A stretch of DNA of 64,000 nucleotides, from contig CAIMPI010000009.1 in the NCBI GenBank assembly GCA_903843305.1, positions 48,571-112,570 on the forward strand, in the 5' to 3' direction. Source of the stretch: an uncultured Chlorobiaceae bacterium (GTDB lineage: Bacteria; Bacteroidota; Chlorobiia; Chlorobiales; Chlorobiaceae). The position numbers were made by a program, and so were the translations under genes. The notes under the pieces are model-generated. The model was given only the letters and a program-made list of their open reading frames with translations, did not search any database and was not told the origin of the DNA. Positions 9,304 to 17,711 of the stretch are shown piece after piece. Each line of letters begins with the position of its first letter. Position 1 is the first letter of the stretch.

Positions 9304-9370
9304 CAATAATCTAAATGGATTAAAAAATCCCTTCTATGCGGTGTATTACGTACCATAAATAAGCTACCCT
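9304..9370 (-). promoter_or_regulatory. promoter/operator box E
   Basis: One of six copies of the island box. In plus-strand terms AATCCC (9326-9331), 14 bp on the imperfect palindrome GGTGTATTACGTACC (9340-9354), then ATAAATAAGCTA. The candidate -10 element on the minus strand lies 19 bp after the GGG. It drives the porin/importer/activase unit. Confidence 0.75.
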
Positions 9371-9440
9371 TGATAATTAAAAAATCAAATTGATATTATA
9401 AATAACTGACACTGCAGCAGAGTACAAGGACTTAAACAAA

Positions 9441-10829
9441 CTATACCATTTCTATAAACGCCTCGACGCGATTTGTTGACTGTTCGGTTGCTTCTGAACG
9501 TCCCAATTCACCAACTTCAACAAATGTTGTCACGACTCCAGCCCTTTGTTTTACTATATCCGAGATCATCCGTGCCACACCGCTCTGATAATTGCAACCC
9601 CATTGGTACATAAAAATAACACCATCAGCGCGGGATCTCTTCACCATATCGGCTGTCCATTCAGCACGTTTTTCGGTGCGCTGTTCATAAGGATAAGCGA
9701 GCATTGATTTGGCAATATTGAGATAGGGATCACCTTCTTCTTCGACTGGCACAGAAATGCAACTCCAGCTATCGTCACGGCCTACAAAAACAGCGCCTGC
9801 GGTTTGCGCATGATGGGCATTCGGCCCGACGCAGGAACCGCAAATAAACAGTCGTTTTGCATGATCCGGAACACCAAATCCCTTGATATTATTCTGAATC
9901 CGTTCCTCAATCTCCTTTTTGCTCTGCTCAAGCAGATCGACTGATGCAACAGGATCCCCTACAAAATCATTGGCAAGAAAGGCAATGCCAAAAAAATCGG
10001 TACTGTTCGTAGGCGGATTTTCAGCTCCCCACCATAAATCAGCAATTTCGGTAGCAATCCTGCGGCCCCGATTCTCAAGTTTTATCTCATCAAAGAGCAC
10101 TTCATCAGTGATTTTTCTGCCGGAAAGCGCGGCAATTTTGTCGATGAGTTCGCGCAACTCAGCAGCAATGTACTCTGCCGCCCACGGCTTGTTTTCATGG
10201 TCGACTGGATAATCAACAAGGTAACGGGGAATATCGTGAACCCGGTTGCGATGCGTTTCAACCAGAAATGACATATCAGAACAACGCAGGCAAAGAAATG
10301 GGGCAATCAAATCAATCGGCACAACCTTATTGTCAATTGCAGCATGCGCTGCAATCTGATTGCATGCATCGATACTGATTTTGCGTCGTCCGGATTCGAG
10401 GATATTGAGGCCCAGCGTTTCTGACTGGCGAAGAGAGAGCCCCTCCTCCATATTCCGAGCCCATTGCATGACCAAACCCGGTCGCACAGGTATTCCGCCT
10501 GCGGCGTAGTAAGCATCCATCGCCTGTCCACCCTGAACCAACACTGTTGGTGTTCCGGCTGCGTGTTGTTTCATCACCCGATCCTTCAGAGTAAGAGTCA
10601 GGTAACCTCTTTTAATACCCGAAAGAAAGTGAACATCGTCTGAAAACCGGCCCATGTTATTGGCTCCGGCATCAAACGCATAGGGGAAGCGTTTAGGGGC
10701 TTCTTTAGTCATGAAATCCCAAATTTCAGCAGAACTGACCGTGGAGCCGTCCTTAAATTTCAAACCCGGTGTTGCTACAAATTTATCCTTGATCTCTTCT
10801 GGATAGCTGAACGGTGAAATAATCGCCAT
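9441..10829 (-). CDS. HgdA/BcrC-family reductase subunit, third of unit C
   Basis: A 462-residue HGD-D-family subunit. Cysteines fall in conserved clusters: C156, C180 and C183 (CLRCSD), C330 and C333 (ICGSCVGPN) and C412 (WGCNYQ). These are likely iron-sulfur ligands or their neighbours. It is the most divergent of the three long subunits in the island and ends unit C, 57 bp after the HgdB-like gene. Its final 16 residues are duplicated as a remnant at 4356-4406. Reaction unknown; the family performs ATP-activated radical dehydration or reduction of acyl-CoA, or double-cubane reduction of small molecules. Confidence 0.83.
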   Translation of the reverse strand: MAIISPFSYPEEIKDKFVATPGLKFKDGSTVSSAEIWDFMTKEAPKRFPYAFDAGANNMGRFSDDVHFLSGIKRGYLTLTLKDRVMKQHAAGTPTVLVQGGQAMDAYYAAGGIPVRPGLVMQWARNMEEGLSLRQSETLGLNILESGRRKISIDACNQIAAHAAIDNKVVPIDLIAPFLCLRCSDMSFLVETHRNRVHDIPRYLVDYPVDHENKPWAAEYIAAELRELIDKIAALSGRKITDEVLFDEIKLENRGRRIATEIADLWWGAENPPTNSTDFFGIAFLANDFVGDPVASVDLLEQSKKEIEERIQNNIKGFGVPDHAKRLFICGSCVGPNAHHAQTAGAVFVGRDDSWSCISVPVEEEGDPYLNIAKSMLAYPYEQRTEKRAEWTADMVKRSRADGVIFMYQWGCNYQSGVARMISDIVKQRAGVVTTFVEVGELGRSEATEQSTNRVEAFIEMV

Positions 10830-10886
10830 GATCTCTTTCTATGTTTATGTGTTATATAAAATCAACAGATATCTTGCATCCTCATT

Positions 10887-12092
10887 TCAGGCATCCACCA
10901 GAACACTTTGCTCCTCGGCAATCTCTGATTTGATCTTGATCATTTCAACAAATGCCTCGACCCTGGTTTTCATCGCTTCATAATCAGATCCTGCGTATTC
11001 GGTATGAATCTCCAGCAGAGGAATGCCGGACTTCGCCAATACATTCTTGGTCTCCTTGGCTTTGAAGGTAAATGGATCACAATAGCGCAACGTGTGGTAG
11101 ATAACTCCCTGTGCCTTGAACTGGCTCAAACACTCCTGCAACTTCTTCAGTCGTCTGTCGCTCTCCAGATCAAGGTACGGCAGTGCCGCATGAGGAGTCC
11201 GATTCAGATAACCAAGAGCAACTCCTGCCGGTGAAATCTCTTTGATATCAAGGTCAAGATGCGGAAGGATCCCGGACCAGAGATCGTCTCCCACAATCCG
11301 GCCCCCAACCGACTTGATGATGCTGATCAGTTTCCGGTCTCCTCGCGGAATAAGGCTTCCTGATAAAAAAATCCTGCTGTCACCATCATCGGAAGCAATC
11401 ACGGGATAGTGCTGACGCTCCTTCAACTCATCCAGTGTCTGGGTGAGCAGGGAAAGATACTCCCTTTTGTCAAGCAGTTCACCGGCCTGAATAAGGTCGT
11501 AGACCTCCTCCCATGAGATCACGTTATTTTTGGACGCCTGGAAGGTGTAGATACTTTTCAGGGTCTTGCGGATGTCGTTGTACAATGCTACCGATTCAGC
11601 CAGTCTGGCTGAATCCAGAGGAGCTCCGGCCCGTTCTTCCAGAAGACGGGTAAACTCATTGGCCTCATGGGCAAAGTATTCCTTGGCCTCGTCCAAATGA
11701 AAGTTGCGCGGCACTGCCAGTACGACCACATCTTTTTTAAAGAAATACTCGATAACTTCAGCCGCCCGATAATTCTGCAGACAGGTAGCATCGAAAGCAA
11801 GTATGTCCGTTTGCTGAATATAGGGATCCTTGTTTTCGGCAAATGCCCCCACAATTTCACGAATAAAAACACAGGTTTTGCTCGATGCATATCTTGCACC
11901 GATTTCAACCAGTCGGTCATCTCCTCCAACGGCAATTCTCACCGGTATAAAACCCAGTGCATGGATAATCTCCTCGGGGACATTATAACCAACCCACCCT
12001 ACAACCTTCAGGCCATTCTCACGAGCTCGCCTCAACTCATCAGGGCGCTCCTCAAGCCGTTTTCTAATGACGTCCAGTGTCTTGACAGACAT
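10887..12092 (-). CDS. HgdB/BcrB-family reductase subunit, second of unit C
   Basis: A 401-residue protein when started at the ATG at 12090-12092, which is set behind AGGAG at good spacing; an ATG 18 bp further upstream has no such site. It is the close paralogue of 4407-5585, with the same cysteines (KTCVF, DATCLQ, LRYCDPF) and the same GWVGYNVPEEI opening. It lies between two HgdA-like genes in unit C and likely pairs with one of them to hold the active-site cluster. Confidence 0.85.
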   Translation of the reverse strand: MSVKTLDVIRKRLEERPDELRRARENGLKVVGWVGYNVPEEIIHALGFIPVRIAVGGDDRLVEIGARYASSKTCVFIREIVGAFAENKDPYIQQTDILAFDATCLQNYRAAEVIEYFFKKDVVVLAVPRNFHLDEAKEYFAHEANEFTRLLEERAGAPLDSARLAESVALYNDIRKTLKSIYTFQASKNNVISWEEVYDLIQAGELLDKREYLSLLTQTLDELKERQHYPVIASDDGDSRIFLSGSLIPRGDRKLISIIKSVGGRIVGDDLWSGILPHLDLDIKEISPAGVALGYLNRTPHAALPYLDLESDRRLKKLQECLSQFKAQGVIYHTLRYCDPFTFKAKETKNVLAKSGIPLLEIHTEYAGSDYEAMKTRVEAFVEMIKIKSEIAEEQSVLVDA

Positions 12093-12137
12093 AATTCCGC
12101 TCCTATTCATTTTAGATCAGTTGAGAAAATTTTAATT

Positions 12138-13523
12138 TCAGAGCATTTCAACAAAAGCGTTTACTCGATTCTGCTCCTGCTCGTCCCGCAATCCGTGAAG
12201 GTCACGCTCATGGATATAGGTGGGAATCCCTGTTTCACGCTTGATGATATCAACAATGGGCCGGGAGATGGCAGCCTGTGTATTGCAGCCCCAGTTATGA
12301 ATAAAAATAACCCCGTCAGCCCTCGATTTTTTGATCTGTTCAATTGTCCATTGCGCTCTTTTTTCGATGCTTTGCTCGTAAGGATATTCAAGAGTGGCTT
12401 TGGCCAGATTATAATAGGGATCGCCCTCCTCTTCAACCAGTGAAGAGCAATGACTCCATTGATCATCCCTGCCAACAACAATCGCACCGGCATCTTCACT
12501 TCTGGATCCGTTTATTCCTACACAAGAGCCAAGAATAAAAAGCCTTTTCGGATTATCGGCTACCGCATGTCCTTTGACACCATTCTTTACCCGTTCGGCT
12601 ATAAATTTTTTTGCCTCTTTAAGAACGCTCAAAGATGCCTGCACGTCTCCATGAACTTCCAGATTTCCAAGCGAGACCATGGATGCGCGGTCATCGCTGT
12701 TGGTTGGCGGAACATCGGCCGACCACCATAATTCAGCCAATTCCGTCCCAAGTCTTCTCCCTGTGTTATGCAGCTTTATCGCTTTCAACAAATCATCTTC
12801 ACTGGTTTTTCTGCCAGTTACTTCATCCAGGGTATTTACCAGTCTCCGCAGATTCTGAGCGAAATATTCAATGGCCCATGGCTTGTCGGCCTGATATCGC
12901 AGAGGATAATCAACGTTCAGCAGTTTGACATTTTTTTTGGGGCCATGCCGGTGAGCCTCAACTCCGTAGGAAATATCTGAACAGCGAAGAACGGTATAGG
13001 GAGCGATGACATCAATACGTAAATCTCCAGCCTGTACATGCTCATACCCGCCTGTTTGACATGCCTCAAAGCTCATATCATGAAACGCTTTCTCTTTCGA
13101 TTTTTTGCGTCTCAAGTTCTCTTTATTTATATCATTACCATATTCAAGACCGTTGTTCCACTGGTTAACAAGTCCGGGCCTCAGTGCAATGGTATCGGCA
13201 GCGGTATAAGGGTCTACTGCTTGTCCTCCCTGAATAAAGGCTATGCTTTTGCCATTGTCTTTTGCCTTCTCCATCCGCGCACTGAAGGTGAGTCCCAGAT
13301 AGCGGGTCTTCAGCGATGTAGGCAAGGTCTCATCCCTGCTGCCACGATTTCCCTGATAGAGATTAACTTCAAAGGCGCTCGGGTATTTCACCGGCGCTTC
13401 TTCAGTCAAATAATGCCAAATCTCCTCTGGAGAGACCGTGCTCCCGTCATTAAACGTGATGTTGTCACTCTCCAGAAACTTTTCCTTGTTTGCTTCCGAA
13501 TATCTGAATAACTGCTTACCCAT
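12138..13523 (-). CDS. HgdA/BcrC-family reductase subunit, first of unit C
   Basis: A 461-residue HGD-D-family protein. Conserved cysteines appear in FEACQTGGY, VLRCSDISYG, LGSCVGING and WGCNTQA. The start follows a strong AAGGAGG. It is much closer in sequence to the stand-alone protein at 15005-16384 than to 9441-10829, showing at least two rounds of duplication. It is the first structural gene after the activase and presumably the direct partner of the HgdB-like subunit. Confidence 0.85.
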   Translation of the reverse strand: MGKQLFRYSEANKEKFLESDNITFNDGSTVSPEEIWHYLTEEAPVKYPSAFEVNLYQGNRGSRDETLPTSLKTRYLGLTFSARMEKAKDNGKSIAFIQGGQAVDPYTAADTIALRPGLVNQWNNGLEYGNDINKENLRRKKSKEKAFHDMSFEACQTGGYEHVQAGDLRIDVIAPYTVLRCSDISYGVEAHRHGPKKNVKLLNVDYPLRYQADKPWAIEYFAQNLRRLVNTLDEVTGRKTSEDDLLKAIKLHNTGRRLGTELAELWWSADVPPTNSDDRASMVSLGNLEVHGDVQASLSVLKEAKKFIAERVKNGVKGHAVADNPKRLFILGSCVGINGSRSEDAGAIVVGRDDQWSHCSSLVEEEGDPYYNLAKATLEYPYEQSIEKRAQWTIEQIKKSRADGVIFIHNWGCNTQAAISRPIVDIIKRETGIPTYIHERDLHGLRDEQEQNRVNAFVEML

Positions 13524-13617
13524 GAATGCGTCCCTCCTTGAGGAGTTTATTTTTGATCATTTCTTTTAAATGCAATGAGCGTGCTCTAAAGGAGCATCAT
13601 ACTTTACCTGTGTGTTG

Positions 13618-14427
13618 TCAGGCCCATAGCCCCTCTTTTTTGGCAAAGTTGCGCGCTATAACTGCGGCGCCAAGGGCTCCGATAAGCTGAGGATCAATTT
13701 CCGGCTTGACGATGGTGACTTTCAGCGCTTGTTCGATGGCATTTTTCATGCCGCTGTTCTTGGCTACGCCACCGGAAAAAAAGACGTCGCTTTCAATTCC
13801 TACTCTTGAGAAGAGGCCGGCAATTCGATTGGCAATGGAGTGGTGGATACCATTCAGAATATTTTCAGGCTTTTCGCCTCTGGCTACCAGCGAGATCGTT
13901 TCAGACTCTGCAAAGACTGTGCAGGTACTGCTCATGGGTACCGTATCGGTGGCAGACAAGGCTATAGCTCCAAGATCTTTAAGCTCAACTTTAAAGACAC
14001 CAGCCATTACTTCAAGAAAACGGCCGGTACCTGCGGCGCATTTATCGTTCATGGCAAAATCGACGACTGCTCCATCCTGATCTATCCGTATAGCTTTACA
14101 GTCCTGACCACCCATATCAATGATCGTCCGAACAGTCGGATGCAGGTAGTTTGCGCCTTTGGCGTGGCAGGTTATTTCCGTCACAGCCTTATTGGCGTAA
14201 GGGGCAGAAACTCGTCCATACCCTGTTCCTACAATATAAGTCAGCTCTTCCTGCTTGAGTCCCGCCGACTCCAAAGCTATATTCAACGCATTCAACCCGC
14301 TTTCCACAGAATTGACTCCACTCGGAACAAGTCCTGTAGCGAAAATATCGCCATCTTTCAGAATCACAGATTTTGCTGCCAGTGAACCGACATCAACACC
14401 AGCAAAATAATTTCCACTTAACGACAT
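13618..14427 (-). CDS. ATP-dependent reductase activase (HgdC/BadF/BcrA family), copy 2
   Basis: A 269-residue near-duplicate of the activase at 5576-6385, with GVDVGS, GGQDCKAI, NDKCAAGTG and SSTCTVF all conserved. The ATG at 14425-14427 is preceded by GGAG and makes it the same length as its twin; an in-frame TTG 12 bp upstream is less likely. It is the first gene of unit C, after leader C. Differences are conservative and concentrated near the surface of the N-terminal half. Confidence 0.93.
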   Translation of the reverse strand: MSLSGNYFAGVDVGSLAAKSVILKDGDIFATGLVPSGVNSVESGLNALNIALESAGLKQEELTYIVGTGYGRVSAPYANKAVTEITCHAKGANYLHPTVRTIIDMGGQDCKAIRIDQDGAVVDFAMNDKCAAGTGRFLEVMAGVFKVELKDLGAIALSATDTVPMSSTCTVFAESETISLVARGEKPENILNGIHHSIANRIAGLFSRVGIESDVFFSGGVAKNSGMKNAIEQALKVTIVKPEIDPQLIGALGAAVIARNFAKKEGLWA

Positions 14428-14534
14428 CGCATACTCCAATTGTTGAGTTATATAAATTTTTTCTTGTCAGGATATTTTGCAATCACATTTTCTACGTTCT
14501 CTTGCTATTGTTCAATTGATTTGAATTTTTAACA

Positions 14535-14571
14535 TAAAAAAAGCCAAATCTTTGACCATAAGAATCGGCTT
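14535..14571 (-). terminator. leader terminator hairpin C (attenuator candidate)
   Basis: On the transcribed strand AAGCCGATTCTT pairs with AAGATTTGGCTT (12 positions, one mismatch, one G-U) around a 7-nt loop and is followed by a run of U. Upstream in the leader a small hairpin ACTTG...CAAGT (14580-14599) recurs in leaders A and B. Confidence 0.8.
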
Positions 14572-14767
14572 CCATATAAACTTGCCTGCATTTTCAAGTA
14601 CTATGTCGGAACGATAATAATGGCTTTTTGATTCTCTTGAAAGCAACAACAATAAAGAAAGCTGTCTGATATCTTGCTCTTTGTCATAATAAATCAACCG
14701 GATTAATTGTTTTCATTCCCATCATACGTTAATCAAAAAGATATAATCCAACCTTACTTCTTAATAT

Positions 14768-14831
14768 GATGAATAAACAGATAGTTACAAATCCCTGTTA
14801 AAAGGTATATTTTATCCCGCAAATAGGTTAT
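14768..14831 (-). promoter_or_regulatory. promoter/operator box C
   Basis: AATCCC at 14790, then GGTATATTTTATCCC at 14804-14818, then GCAAATAGGTTA (plus-strand reading), with TTATTCATC as candidate -10 region on the minus strand. Drives activase 2 and its three reductase subunits. Nothing else is seen in 14428-15004. Confidence 0.75.
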
Positions 14832-15004
14832 GACTAGATATCAAATTTTTCAATGGAATATCTATGAATTATCCTGCAAGCAGCATAGGATCTGCAGCGC
14901 TGCACAACAAATAATTGCAGATCATTTTGCACAAAGATTATCCATTAAGACTGGCAAGAAATGAATCGTTTTTCTCTCTTCGAAAATAAAGTATTACCCG
15001 AAAT

Positions 15005-16384
15005 TCAGAGCATTTCTATGAAGGCGCTGACACGATTATGTTCCTGTTCATGCTGTAACCCGAATTCGCTTTCATGAATGTAGGTCGGTATTCCTGTCTC
15101 GCGCTTGATAACATCAACAACGGCTCTCGAAATTGAGGCCTGTGTATTGCAGCCCCATCTATGGATAAAAATAACACCCTCGGCTCTTGATCTCCTGATC
15201 TGTTCGATTGTCCACTGGGCTCTTTCCTCGATTCCCTGCTCATAGGGATAGTTAAGAGTGGCTTTGGCCAGATTGTAGAAGGGGTCGCCCTCTTCATCAA
15301 CAAGGGAGTTGATGGTGCTCCAGCCATCGTCCTTCCCGACAACTATTGCGCCATCGACTTCGCTTCTGGCATTGTTCACCCCGACACAGGAACCGAGAAT
15401 AAACAACCTCTTCGGATTATCCGGAACGCCGTGTCCCTTTACCCCGTTTTCAACTCGTTCAACAAGGTACTTTTTGGCCTCTTTAAGTACACTCAAAGAT
15501 GCTTTCGTATCCCCATATTCGAGATGTCCAAGTGAGGAAAGAGTCTGTCGATCATCACTGTTCGTCGGCGGAATATCTGCCGACCACCAGATATCAGCCA
15601 GTTCGATAGACAACCGACGTCCGGTGTTATGCAATTTTATCGCTTTCAGTAAATCCTCATCCGTTGTGGTCCTTCCCGTCGATTCATCAAGAAGCCGGAC
15701 TAATTTTCGCAGGTTTTTGGAAAAATATTCAATCGCCCACGGCTTGCTGGCCTGGTTCCGCAAGGGAAAATCAACATTGAACAACTTGACATTTTTATTA
15801 GGACCATGACGATGTGCCTCAACGCCGTAGGAAACATCCGAGCAACGCAGGGTTGTATAGGGAGCAACTATGTCTATGCGCAGATCTCCCTCCTGAATAT
15901 GCTCATAGCCAGCCGTCTGGCAGGCTTCAAAAGTCATATCATGGTGTGATTTTTCTTTCTTTTCTTTCCTGATCTGTGCATTTTCATAGATATTCTTGCC
16001 ATGGTGCCTGCCATTGTTCCAGTTGCCGACATTTGCTGGCCTGAGAGCAATCGTATCGGCTGCTGTATAGGGGTCGATAGTCTGTCCACCCTGGATAAAG
16101 GCTATGCTTTTGCCGTTATCTCTGGCTTTCTCCATCCGTTCACTCAAGGTGAGGCTCAAGTACTGGGTTTTGAGTACAGTTGGCAACGTCTCATCCTTGC
16201 TTCCCCGGCTACCCTGGTGCAGATTGATTTCGAATGCATGCGGATATTTTTTTGGCCCTTCTTCAGTCAGATAATGCCAGACGGTTTCTGGAGTCGCAAC
16301 GCTGCCATCACTGAACGTTATGTCATCACTTGACAGGAACCTCTCCTTGTTTGCCTCTGAATATCTGAAAAGCTGTTTGCTCAT
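15005..16384 (-). CDS. HgdA/BcrC-family reductase subunit, stand-alone
   Basis: A 459-residue paralogue of 12138-13523, similar from end to end (shared opening QLFRYSEANKE, cysteine motifs FEACQTAGY, LRCSDVSYG, LGSCVGVNN and WGCNTQAS). Unlike its relatives it is a single-gene unit with its own copy of the promoter box and no activase or HgdB-like partner next to it. It may substitute for the subunit of unit C under some condition, or pair with the HgdB-like protein of unit E, which lacks an HgdA-like partner. Both are inference. Confidence 0.85.
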   Translation of the reverse strand: MSKQLFRYSEANKERFLSSDDITFSDGSVATPETVWHYLTEEGPKKYPHAFEINLHQGSRGSKDETLPTVLKTQYLSLTLSERMEKARDNGKSIAFIQGGQTIDPYTAADTIALRPANVGNWNNGRHHGKNIYENAQIRKEKKEKSHHDMTFEACQTAGYEHIQEGDLRIDIVAPYTTLRCSDVSYGVEAHRHGPNKNVKLFNVDFPLRNQASKPWAIEYFSKNLRKLVRLLDESTGRTTTDEDLLKAIKLHNTGRRLSIELADIWWSADIPPTNSDDRQTLSSLGHLEYGDTKASLSVLKEAKKYLVERVENGVKGHGVPDNPKRLFILGSCVGVNNARSEVDGAIVVGKDDGWSTINSLVDEEGDPFYNLAKATLNYPYEQGIEERAQWTIEQIRRSRAEGVIFIHRWGCNTQASISRAVVDVIKRETGIPTYIHESEFGLQHEQEHNRVSAFIEML

Positions 16385-16471
16385 ATTTCCTCCTTGATCG
16401 TTATAATGAAATCATCACACATGAAACAGGGTGCTTCATTGTACATCGCGATGCTATGCTGAATTTCCTTT

Positions 16472-16520
16472 AAAAAAAACATAGAAATATCCACACCAAG
16501 TGTTCAGGAGGAAATATTCT
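16472..16520 (-). terminator. leader hairpin F with U tract
   Basis: On the transcribed strand an interrupted stem (AGAATATTTCC with GGATATTTCT, plus CATA/TATG flanks) precedes eight U residues at 16472-16479. It is less regular than the other leader hairpins but stands in the same position between promoter box and gene. Confidence 0.45.
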
Positions 16521-16547
16521 GTACGCTTTTATGGTAACAGCTAAATA

Positions 16548-16610
16548 TAGTCACACTGCGCAATATGCAAATCCCGTTAAAACGGTAAAATATATACCAT
16601 AAATAAGTTA
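16548..16610 (-). promoter_or_regulatory. promoter/operator box F
   Basis: AATCCC at 16570, then the near-perfect palindrome GGTAAAATATATACC at 16584-16598, then ATAAATAAGTTA (plus-strand reading). Spacing between elements is the same as in the other five boxes. The -10 region is the least similar of the six. 16385-16768 holds no gene. Confidence 0.72.
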
Positions 16611-16768
16611 GCCGACAGCAGAGGTTTTGTGAGATGGCGTGGTATCCATCCTGCAGATTGCTAAACAATCTATATTTCTCGTAATTCGAGAAGCGTGATC
16701 AATGTGAGAATACGGAAAAAGGAGTATTGCACATGACGTCTTTCAGTCTGTGGCTGCCAGGTGGCAGA

Positions 16769-17392
16769 TCATCTGACCCTGAACGATACTCCCAGCGACA
16801 GGGCCAGTGCCCGGCAAGCATCCAGGTCAACTCCAGGATAATCCACAACCGATGCAATCACGTTGGGTATCTGTTGTTTTGCCAATCGTATAAAATCGCA
16901 AACACCGCTGAATCCATCATCTCCAAAAGGAGTATCGCACAACTGCATATACGTTTCTGCATCAGAGGCATTGAGGCTTACAGAAATAGTGTCCACCAAT
17001 CCGGCCAGTTCTGGAACAATGTTGCGGCCGTGGACCAGATTGGCCTGGCCATCAGTATTGATTCTTATGGGGTAGCTGTAGCGGCGTTTGAGTTCCCGTG
17101 CAATGCGCACAACCAGCTCCAGTCTGATCAGCGATTCACCAAACCCGCAAAAAACAATCTCATCAATTCCTGTTGGCTCTACAACTGCAACCGCAGCCAT
17201 GACCTCTTCGAAAGAGGGTTCTTTCTCAAGCAGCAAATCATGGCTATAGAGTTTGTACTGGTTGAATTTCGGACAGAATATGCACGTATTTGAGCATCGG
17301 TTGGTGATATTGAGGTAGAGAGAGTCGCCGATTTTATAGGCTAAGGTTGCCGCTTTTTTCTGGCGACCTTTCAGGTTTTTATCATCATACAT
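16769..17392 (-). CDS. radical SAM protein, TatD-linked type
   Basis: A 207-residue protein with the classical radical SAM motif C33-x3-C37-x2-C40 (CSNTCIFC), a GGE-like motif (FCGFGES) and an SLNA strand typical of the TIM-barrel core. Length and opening match the short radical SAM family often found beside TatD nucleases, but no TatD gene is seen here. GAGG precedes the ATG. It is the last gene of unit D, 42 bp after the small HMA-like gene. The reaction is unknown. Confidence 0.8.
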   Translation of the reverse strand: MYDDKNLKGRQKKAATLAYKIGDSLYLNITNRCSNTCIFCPKFNQYKLYSHDLLLEKEPSFEEVMAAVAVVEPTGIDEIVFCGFGESLIRLELVVRIARELKRRYSYPIRINTDGQANLVHGRNIVPELAGLVDTISVSLNASDAETYMQLCDTPFGDDGFSGVCDFIRLAKQQIPNVIASVVDYPGVDLDACRALALSLGVSFRVR

Positions 17393-17434
17393 CGTAGTAT
17401 CCTCACTGGATCAAGAAGCCTGTTATCACCATTG

Positions 17435-17674
17435 CTAAGCCAAAACAGCAGGAAACCCTGCTTTACTCATGGCATCTTTGAGTTGCGTCAAACCAATACG
17501 CTCATCATCAAAGCATACCGTCACGGTTTTCAACAGCAAGTTCACCCTGACTCCACGAACATCTGCTATTTCTTCAAGCGCCATACCCACTATCTCAGCA
17601 CAATCCCTGGAGACAATAGACGGCACTGACCATTCGACCTCAAGAAATTCCTTAAACTTGCACGTACATGCCAT
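17435..17674 (-). CDS. small heavy-metal-associated-domain-like protein
   Basis: A 79-residue protein starting at the ATG at 17672-17674 (MACTCKF). The remainder has the beta-alpha-beta-beta-alpha-beta pattern of HMA/Atx1 domains: EVEWSVPSI, a helix, GVRVNLLLKTVTVCFDD, then LKDAMSKAGF. The metal-binding CxxC of the first loop reads SRDC, so the first cysteine is lost. It may still bind metal or cluster through the remaining cysteines, or act as a protein-interaction domain. It lies between an exporter pair and a radical SAM gene. Confidence 0.65.
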   Translation of the reverse strand: MACTCKFKEFLEVEWSVPSIVSRDCAEIVGMALEEIADVRGVRVNLLLKTVTVCFDDERIGLTQLKDAMSKAGFPAVLA

Positions 17675-17711
17675 CTTCCCTGCTCCATTATTAATTCTTT
17701 TAAAAATACAC

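Noticed and set aside
14512..14697. 61-residue leader peptide in leader C
   Set aside because: The frame runs through the terminator hairpin, has no ribosome binding site and is not kept in the other leaders.
4407..16384. Benzoyl-CoA or 2-hydroxyglutaryl-CoA degradation pathway
   Set aside because: Family membership is clear, but no CoA ligase, CoA transferase, hydratase or dehydrogenase accompanies the subunits.
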